Part shown: piece by piece, positions 22,797 to 27,565 of the stretch
How the letters are laid out: every line of letters begins with the position of its first letter
How positions within the stretch are numbered: position 1 is the first letter of the stretch
NCBI GenBank assembly: GCA_003164375.1
Contig: PLTE01000361.1
Location: 543 to 28,107, forward strand
Source of the DNA: Hyphomicrobiales bacterium
GTDB lineage: Bacteria; Pseudomonadota; Alphaproteobacteria; Rhizobiales; Xanthobacteraceae
Direction of reading: 5' to 3'
DNA length: 27,565 nt
Translations under genes and position numbers: made by a program
Notes under the pieces: model-generated
What the model was told of the DNA's origin: nothing
The model's input: the letters and a program-made list of their open reading frames with translations, nothing else
Databases searched by the model: none

Positions 22797-23762
22797 ATGG
22801 ACGATAAGACAACCATTGTCGGCGAGAATGTCGGGGTCAGCCTTTCATCGACGACGGCCGGCTGGTCCAGCGCGTGGAGCGGCGTTTCGTGGAGCGCGGT
22901 GGCCGCGGGCGCGCTGACCGCGATTGCGGTCTCGATCATTGTGATCGCGCTCGGTTCCGGTATCGGCATGACGCTGGTCTCGCCGTATTCATATTCGTCT
23001 CCGTCTGCCGGCACGATGACCATCATCGGCGCGCTGTGGCTGGTCTTCGCCCAAGCCGTGGGCTTCGCTACCGGCGGCTATGTCGCCGGCCGGCTGCGGC
23101 GGCCGCCGGCAGCCATCCACGACGACGAAGTCAGATTCCGCGACGGCGCCAGTGGTCTCGTTGTCTGGGCCATCGGCGTCGTGGTGAGTGCGCTCATTGT
23201 CGCCGCGGCAGTCGATAAGATCGGCTCGGCTGCCGGTAACGCGGCAGCGGGCACGGCGGCCGTGGGCGTTGCCGGCGCGACCAGCCAATCGCCGTCGATC
23301 GGGTATTTCACCGACGCGCTGTTGCGGCCGAACCCGCAAAGCGCCGCGAATGGTAATGCCGGCGCTGCCGGCGCTGCAGCCACGACCGGAACAAATGGCA
23401 AGGCGGTCAACGCCGGCAACGGCGCCGATCAACGCGCCCAGATCAACCAAGTCTTGATGACGGCGTTGAGCCCGAACGGCATTTCCGACGACGACCGCGC
23501 TTATCTCGCGCAGCTCGTGAGCGCGCAGACCGGCATGAGCCAAGCCGACGCGCAGCATCGGGTCGATGACGTCATCAATCGGCTCAAGCAGGACGCGACG
23601 CAAGCGGCCGAGACGGCGCGTAAGACTGCCGCTTATGTCTCGTTCTGGACCTTCATGTCGCTTTTGTTCGGCGCCGTCTGCGCCACGCTCGGTGGCATCC
23701 TCGGCGGCGATCTGCGCGACGACTTCGCGATGAGCGGCGCGGTTCCGACATCGCCACGTTGA
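22797..23762 (+). CDS. Four-helix membrane protein of unknown function
   Basis: A 321-residue protein, started at the ATG at 22797 behind AGGGAG (about 22783-22788). Hydrophobic segments lie near 35-60, 72-99, 117-139 and 282-304. Between the third and fourth is a long soluble region: first an Ala/Gly/Asn-rich low-complexity part (about 145-215), then a helical part (ISDDDRAYLAQLVSAQTGMS, then HRVDDVINRLKQDA). The second helix contains GFATGGYVAGRLRRP, a glycine-rich pattern common in uncharacterised rhizobial membrane proteins. I cannot assign a function. It has an EcfG-like promoter and a strong terminator, so it is probably a single-gene unit. Confidence 0.8.
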   Translation: MDDKTTIVGENVGVSLSSTTAGWSSAWSGVSWSAVAAGALTAIAVSIIVIALGSGIGMTLVSPYSYSSPSAGTMTIIGALWLVFAQAVGFATGGYVAGRLRRPPAAIHDDEVRFRDGASGLVVWAIGVVVSALIVAAAVDKIGSAAGNAAAGTAAVGVAGATSQSPSIGYFTDALLRPNPQSAANGNAGAAGAAATTGTNGKAVNAGNGADQRAQINQVLMTALSPNGISDDDRAYLAQLVSAQTGMSQADAQHRVDDVINRLKQDATQAAETARKTAAYVSFWTFMSLLFGAVCATLGGILGGDLRDDFAMSGAVPTSPR

Positions 23763-23787
23763 GTTGCTTTTGGGAACTTGCAATACG

Positions 23788-23816
23788 GCCGGCGCTGCGA
23801 CGCGCCGGCTTTTTTT
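23788..23816 (+). terminator. Rho-independent terminator
   Basis: Stem GCCGGCGC/GCGCCGGC (23788-23795 with 23802-23809), 6-base loop, then seven T (23810-23816). It lies 25 bases after the stop of the four-helix membrane protein gene. Confidence 0.92.
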
Positions 23817-23841
23817 ATCCGATGGAACCCGGCGAGTTCCC

Positions 23842-23867
23842 GGAACCCTTTTCGATAGCGTGACGTT
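23842..23867 (+). promoter_or_regulatory. EcfG-type promoter, full match, for the YciE/YciF-like gene
   Basis: GGAAC (23842-23846), 17 bases, CGTT (23864-23867): exact consensus, 66 bases before the ATG at 23934 and just after a terminator. Confidence 0.75.
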
Positions 23868-23933
23868 GGCCCCGGTAGTTTGGCTGGATAACAGCCTGCC
23901 ATCCCCAACAAATAGAAAAAGGAACCAACGTTC

Positions 23934-24437
23934 ATGGGCATCTTTACAAAAGACATCAAGAACATGGAAGACCTGTTCCTGCACACCTTGCAGGACATCT
24001 ACTATGCGGAGAAGCAGATCGTGAAGGCGCTGCCCGAAATGGTCGAGAACGCAACCGACCCGCAGCTCAAGCAGGGCTTTCAGACTCATTTGCGCGAGAC
24101 CGAGAATCACGTCAAGCGGCTGGAACAGGTCTTCCAACTCACCGGCAACAAAGCGAAGGGTGTCGATTGCCCGGCAATCGACGGCATCCTCAAGGAAGCC
24201 AAGGAAGTTGCCGGCGAAGTCGAGAAGCAACCGGTGCTCGATGCCGCCCTGGTCGCCGCAGCGCAGGCGGTCGAACATTATGAGATGACGCGCTACGGCA
24301 CGCTGATCTCCTGGGCCAAGCAGCTCGGCCACGCCAATGTGGTGTCGCTGTTGCAGCAGACGCTCGACGAGGAAAAGGCGACCGACAAGAAGCTGACCTC
24401 GATGGCCGAATCCCAGGTCAATCGTAAGGCGGCGTGA
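23934..24437 (+). CDS. YciE/YciF-family ferritin-like protein (DUF892)
   Basis: A 167-residue all-helical soluble protein of the DUF892 family, which has a ferritin-like four-helix fold. The family hallmark near the start is present (MEDLFLHTLQDIYYAEKQIV), and further helices carry acidic/histidine residues typical of the metal site (HLRETENHVKRLEQVF, AVEHYEMTRYGTLISWA, LLQQTLDEEKATDKKL). Relatives are induced by osmotic, stationary-phase and other stresses; the exact activity is not settled. AAGGA precedes the ATG. A full EcfG promoter match lies upstream and a strong terminator downstream, so this is a monocistronic stress gene. Confidence 0.93.
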   Translation: MGIFTKDIKNMEDLFLHTLQDIYYAEKQIVKALPEMVENATDPQLKQGFQTHLRETENHVKRLEQVFQLTGNKAKGVDCPAIDGILKEAKEVAGEVEKQPVLDAALVAAAQAVEHYEMTRYGTLISWAKQLGHANVVSLLQQTLDEEKATDKKLTSMAESQVNRKAA

Positions 24438-24471
24438 CCAGCCGCAAGGCGGCGAAGCCGCCGGCCGGAAC

Positions 24472-24505
24472 GCAGCGCCGCGCTTGCTCGCGGCGCTGCT
24501 TTTTT
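24472..24505 (+). terminator. Rho-independent terminator after the YciE/YciF-like gene
   Basis: An 11-bp perfect stem (24472-24482 with 24489-24499), 6-base loop, then six T (24500-24505). Confidence 0.92.
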
Positions 24506-24596
24506 GACGGTTGCGCCTTGCCGCCAGTCCCTCTTGAGGATTGGGCAAATCCCTGGTCTGTTGCGCCCGCAATCTGCAGGCAGCCGGGTGAGGGAA

Positions 24597-25355
24597 ATGG
24601 CCAAGGTGAAAGTGAGCCGCTCGAAAGCGGCCGGATCGAAAGCAACCGGCAAACCGTCGCATACGGAAATCAAGCAGCGATTGATCGTGGCGGGCAAGGT
24701 GCTGGTGGCCGAAGGCCAGGACGATTTTACCCGCGGCCATATTTCGTTTCGGCTGCCTGAGAATCCGCAATTCTTCTTCATGAAGCCGCACAGCATCGGC
24801 CTCGACGAGATCACGATGCAAAATATTCTCACCGTCGATCTCGAGGGCAATGTCGTCGCCGGCACTGCGCGCCGGCACAGTGAGGTCTATATCCATTCCG
24901 AGATCTTCAAAGCGCGCCCTGACGTCAATTGCGTGATCCATACCCACCCGGTGTATGCGGTAGCGCTGTCGGCGACCGGCCGGCCGCTCAAATGCTATAG
25001 CCAGCCCGGCGCGCTGTTTCATGAAGCGCTCGGCCTTTATACCGACACCATCAACCTGATCCGCACCCACGCCATGGGCGCCGGCGTGGCGCGCGCGCTC
25101 GGCGGCGGCCGCGGCGTATTGCTCAAGAACCACGGCGTGGTCGTCACCGGCGTCAGCATCGAGGAGGCGGTCATCGGCACCATCATGCTGGAGACCGGCG
25201 CGAAGGTGCAATTGCTCGCCGAGGCCACAGGCGAGCTCGCGCCCGAATTCCCGCGCGACGACATCGAAAAGCTCAAGCACGACCTCAGCCGGCCCGACCA
25301 GTTCAAGGTCAATTTCGACTACCTGGCGCGCCGGGTCCGCCGCGGCGGCGGGTAG
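24597..25355 (+). CDS. Class II aldolase/adducin family protein
   Basis: A 252-residue cytoplasmic protein related to fuculose-phosphate and ribulose-phosphate aldolases and epimerases, which use zinc to cleave or isomerise sugar phosphates. Zinc ligands are visible: His115 and His117 (VIHTHPVY) and His179 (LLKNHGVVV), with Glu96 (RHSEVYIHSE) as catalytic acid/base. The Glu96-to-His115 spacing of 19 equals that of FucA Glu73 to His92. The N-terminus carries a Lys/Ser-rich extension of about 25 residues. I chose the ATG at 24597 because TGAGGGAA precedes it; an earlier in-frame start at 24504 overlaps the upstream terminator. The substrate cannot be told. It probably begins a unit with the allophanate hydrolase gene 160 bases downstream. 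Confidence 0.87.
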   Translation: MAKVKVSRSKAAGSKATGKPSHTEIKQRLIVAGKVLVAEGQDDFTRGHISFRLPENPQFFFMKPHSIGLDEITMQNILTVDLEGNVVAGTARRHSEVYIHSEIFKARPDVNCVIHTHPVYAVALSATGRPLKCYSQPGALFHEALGLYTDTINLIRTHAMGAGVARALGGGRGVLLKNHGVVVTGVSIEEAVIGTIMLETGAKVQLLAEATGELAPEFPRDDIEKLKHDLSRPDQFKVNFDYLARRVRRGGG

Positions 25356-25460
25356 GTCGGGGCATCCGCGAAGCGAGCACGCGAACGATTGCACCGCAGC
25401 ATAATGCGCTCTAGGAATTGATCGGCGAACGCGGTCGGCCGGCCCGTCTGTTGCGCACAG

Positions 25461-25496
25461 TTGTTGCGCGAGTTCTTGTTGCGCCAGTTCTTGCGC
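25461..25496 (+). repeat. 15-bp direct repeats upstream of the allophanate hydrolase gene
   Basis: TTGTTGCGC(G/C)AGTTC occurs twice in tandem (25461-25475 and 25476-25490) with one mismatch, followed by a partial TTGCGC (25491-25496) and preceded by a related TGTTGCGCACAG (25449-25460). The array ends 18 bases before the GTG start. Confidence 0.75.
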
Positions 25497-25514
25497 TATG
25501 GGGGAAGGCTCTAA

Positions 25515-27302
25515 GTGACCGAGACCGTTGCCGAAATCCTTAACGCCTACCGCACCGGGGCGGCGGCGCCTGCCGACATCGTTAAGCGCAGTTTTGCCCG
25601 TGTTCGCGCCCACAACGATCCGGCGATTTTCATCAGCCTGCGTGATGAAGAGGAGGTCGCCGCGGAAGCAAAATCGCTCGCCGAGACCGGCGATAAGACG
25701 CTGCCGCTCTACGGCATCCCGGTCACGGTGAAGGACAATATCGACGTCGCCGGCCTGCCGACCACCGCCGCCTGTCCGGCCTATCTCTATCGCGCCCGGC
25801 GCGACTCGACCGCGGTGGCGCGGCTGCGCGCCGCCGGCGCGCTCATTCTCGGCAAAACCAATCTCGATCAGTTCGCCACCGGGCTGGTCGGCGTGCGCAC
25901 GCCCTATGGCATCGGGCGCAATTTGTTCGACGCAAAGCTCATCCCGGGCGGCTCGAGTACGGGCTCGGCGCTTTCGGTCGGCGCGGGCATTGCGCCTTTG
26001 TCGCTCGGCACCGATACCGCCGGCTCCGGCCGGGTGCCGGCGGCGTTTAGCAATATCGTCGGGCTGAAACCCAGCCTCGGCCTGGTATCGACCGCGGGCG
26101 TCGTTCCGGCCTGCCGCACGCTCGATTGCGTTTCGATCTTCGCGCTCACCGTCGACGACGCGGTGACCGCGCTCAACGCCATTGCCGGTCCGGACGCCGC
26201 CGACCCGTTCTCGCGGCCGAGGGGCTTGCGCGCGGTCGGCGCGGTGCCCGACGGCGTGCGGCTCGGCGTTCCGCTGCCCGGGCAGCGGTTGTTCTTCGGC
26301 GACAAGGTTTCGGCCGCCGCCTACGACGCGGCCGTGGCGCAATTCGCAGCGCTTGGCGCCAAGATAATCGAAGTCGATATCGAGCCATTCTACGCCGCGG
26401 CGCGGCTGCTTTACGAAGGGCCCTGGGTCGCCGAGCGCTATCTCACCGTCAAGGACATGATCGCCTCGTCGCCGGAATCGATTTTGCCGGTAACGCGGCA
26501 GATCATTCTCGCCGGCGCGCACGGCACGGCGGCCGATGCCTTCGCGGCCTTCTATCAGCTCGAGGGCTTGCGCCGCGTGCGCGATCACGTGTTCCGCGCG
26601 ATCGATGCGCTCGTCGTGCCGACCGCGCCGACCATCTACACGATCGAGCAAGTGCAGGCCGATCCGATCGGGCTCAACAGCCGGCTCGGCACCTATACCA
26701 ATTTCGTCAATCTGCTCGATCTGTGCGGGCTGGCGGTGCCGGCGTCGTTCCGTCCGGACGGCATACCGTTCGGCGTGACGCTGTTGGCGTCCGGCGGCGA
26801 GGATGCCACGCTCGCGGCAATAGGCCGGCAATTCCATCACGCAACCGGCCTGCCGCTCGGCGCGCTGAACACTGCGCAGCCGCCGCTTGCGGACATTTCC
26901 GCAGCCGCCGCTACGGGCGAAATCGCGATCGCGGTGGTCGGCGCGCATCTCTCCGGCATGCCGCTCAACGGCGAATTGCGCGCCGCCGGCGGCAGGCTTC
27001 TGACCAGCGCGAAAACCGCGCCGCATTACCGGCTTTTTGCGCTGCCCGGCACCACGCCGCCGAAGCCCGGCCTGTTGCGGGTCAAGAACGGCGCCGGCAA
27101 GGCGATCGAGATCGAAGTCTGGTCGCTGCCCGAAAAGGCTTTCGGCTGCTTCGTCGCCGCAGTGCCGCCGCCGATGTCGATCGGCACGCTGGAGCTCGCC
27201 GACGGCCAAGGAGTCAAAGGCTTTCTGGTCGAGGCCGAAGCGGTCGAAGGCGCGCGCGATATTTCCAGCTTCGGCGGCTGGCGGAAATTTGTCGGGTCGT
27301 AG
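25515..27302 (+). CDS. atzF: Allophanate hydrolase (amidase signature family)
   Basis: A 595-residue cytoplasmic enzyme, about the length of AtzF, that hydrolyses allophanate to ammonia and CO2. The amidase domain (about 1-440) has the Ser-cisSer-Lys triad: Lys73 (VTVKDNID), Ser147 (PGGSSTGSA) and Ser171 (GTDTAGSGRVPA). The spacings of 74 and 24 equal those I recall for AtzF (Lys91, Ser165, Ser189). The C-terminal domain (about 470-595, with VVGAHLSGMPLNGEL and SFGGWRKF) is the allophanate-hydrolase-specific domain, which separates it from plain amidases. The start is GTG with GGGGAAGG upstream. No urea carboxylase gene is visible here; it could lie beyond the window, or allophanate may come from another route such as cyanurate or pyrimidine breakdown. 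Confidence 0.92.
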   Translation: MTETVAEILNAYRTGAAAPADIVKRSFARVRAHNDPAIFISLRDEEEVAAEAKSLAETGDKTLPLYGIPVTVKDNIDVAGLPTTAACPAYLYRARRDSTAVARLRAAGALILGKTNLDQFATGLVGVRTPYGIGRNLFDAKLIPGGSSTGSALSVGAGIAPLSLGTDTAGSGRVPAAFSNIVGLKPSLGLVSTAGVVPACRTLDCVSIFALTVDDAVTALNAIAGPDAADPFSRPRGLRAVGAVPDGVRLGVPLPGQRLFFGDKVSAAAYDAAVAQFAALGAKIIEVDIEPFYAAARLLYEGPWVAERYLTVKDMIASSPESILPVTRQIILAGAHGTAADAFAAFYQLEGLRRVRDHVFRAIDALVVPTAPTIYTIEQVQADPIGLNSRLGTYTNFVNLLDLCGLAVPASFRPDGIPFGVTLLASGGEDATLAAIGRQFHHATGLPLGALNTAQPPLADISAAAATGEIAIAVVGAHLSGMPLNGELRAAGGRLLTSAKTAPHYRLFALPGTTPPKPGLLRVKNGAGKAIEIEVWSLPEKAFGCFVAAVPPPMSIGTLELADGQGVKGFLVEAEAVEGARDISSFGGWRKFVGS

Positions 27303-27347
27303 AGCGCGCAAATCGGTCTGCTCCTCGCGAGGCGCGCGTTTATCCCG

Positions 27348-27388
27348 CCCCGCGATAGCGGGGAGGGGGGACCGCGCACTTGCGCGGT
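27348..27388 (+). repeat. Two-hairpin palindromic repeat, copy 1
   Basis: The first hairpin is CCCCGC-GATA-GCGGGG (27348-27363). A G-rich spacer follows. The second hairpin is ACCGCGC-ACTT-GCGCGGT (27371-27388). It lies 46 bases after the allophanate hydrolase stop and may also act as mRNA 3'-end structure. It pairs with an inverted copy at 27496-27535. Confidence 0.8.
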
Positions 27389-27495
27389 GGGCGGGGCGAC
27401 TGACTCGCCGCGTCGTTGCCGTTGCAAGGAAATAAAACGTCATCGGTCATCTCCCCTTGCATTGTCTCATTCCCTTTAATGCCCGCGCCCCCTCC

Positions 27496-27535
27496 ACCGT
27501 CCTACGGACGGTCCCCCTCCCCCGCTATCGCGGGG
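27496..27535 (-). repeat. Two-hairpin palindromic repeat, copy 2 (inverted)
   Basis: Read on the minus strand it gives CCCCGC-GATA-GCGGGG (27535-27520), a G-rich spacer, then ACCGTCC-GTA-GGACGGT (27512-27496). This is the same layout as copy 1, but with a different, still fully paired, second stem. Confidence 0.8.
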
Positions 27536-27565
27536 GCGGACAAACAACTTCGTTCTCGCGATGCC

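Noticed and set aside
22989..27443. Uninterrupted minus-strand frame of 1,484 codons
   Set aside because: It lies antisense to the four-helix membrane protein, YciE/YciF-like, aldolase and allophanate hydrolase genes, all of which have clear family motifs. The Arg/Ala/Gly/His-rich composition without domains is typical of a shadow frame in GC-rich DNA, and it runs through two strong terminators.

Overview
The window is about 27.6 kb of GC-rich bacterial chromosome. Gene content and promoter style point to an alphaproteobacterium of the Hyphomicrobiales, closest in flavour to the Bradyrhizobium/Rhodopseudomonas/Xanthobacteraceae group. The indicators are an HWE-type histidine kinase, a FixJ-like regulator, DUF1236, DUF1328, PRC-barrel and YciE/YciF stress proteins, and many sites resembling EcfG (general stress sigma factor) promoters. 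This placement is inference from families, not from a marker gene. No rRNA, tRNA, CRISPR array, insertion sequence or phage gene is visible.

Region 1 (1-5.0 kb, all +) is metabolic. It holds the 3' end of a pyruvate:ferredoxin/flavodoxin oxidoreductase (nifJ type) coupled to a dihydroorotate-dehydrogenase-like flavoprotein. A purine-type NCS2 permease and a PLP-dependent diaminopropionate ammonia-lyase follow.

Region 2 (5.0-18.4 kb) is dominated by signal transduction: a small diguanylate cyclase, a FixJ/LuxR response regulator, two membrane hybrid histidine kinases (Cache-HAMP-PAS-PAS and CHASE3 types), a soluble REC-PAS-HWE-REC kinase preceded by a coupled 47-codon ORF, and an FNR-like regulator with four cysteines spaced much as in Fe-S FNR. 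A zinc alcohol dehydrogenase and an APH-like/P-loop fusion kinase lie among them.

Region 3 (18.4-24.5 kb) is a run of stress and envelope genes: an exported PRC-barrel protein, a zinc-ribbon metallopeptidase, an FNT channel, an exported DUF1236 protein, a 54-aa membrane protein, a 55-aa DUF1328 protein, a four-helix membrane protein and a YciE/YciF-like protein. The most coherent signal in the window is that most of these genes, plus the HWE kinase and the FNR-like gene, carry a GGAAC-N16/17-CGTT or one-mismatch site in the non-coding DNA upstream. That is the known EcfG promoter pattern, so 13.2-24.4 kb is probably a cluster of the PhyR-NepR-EcfG general stress regulon. The regulators phyR, nepR and ecfG themselves are not in the window.

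Region 4 (24.5-27.6 kb) has a class II aldolase-family protein and an allophanate hydrolase with an intact amidase triad. It ends in two inverted copies of a two-hairpin palindromic repeat whose second stem differs between copies by compensatory changes.
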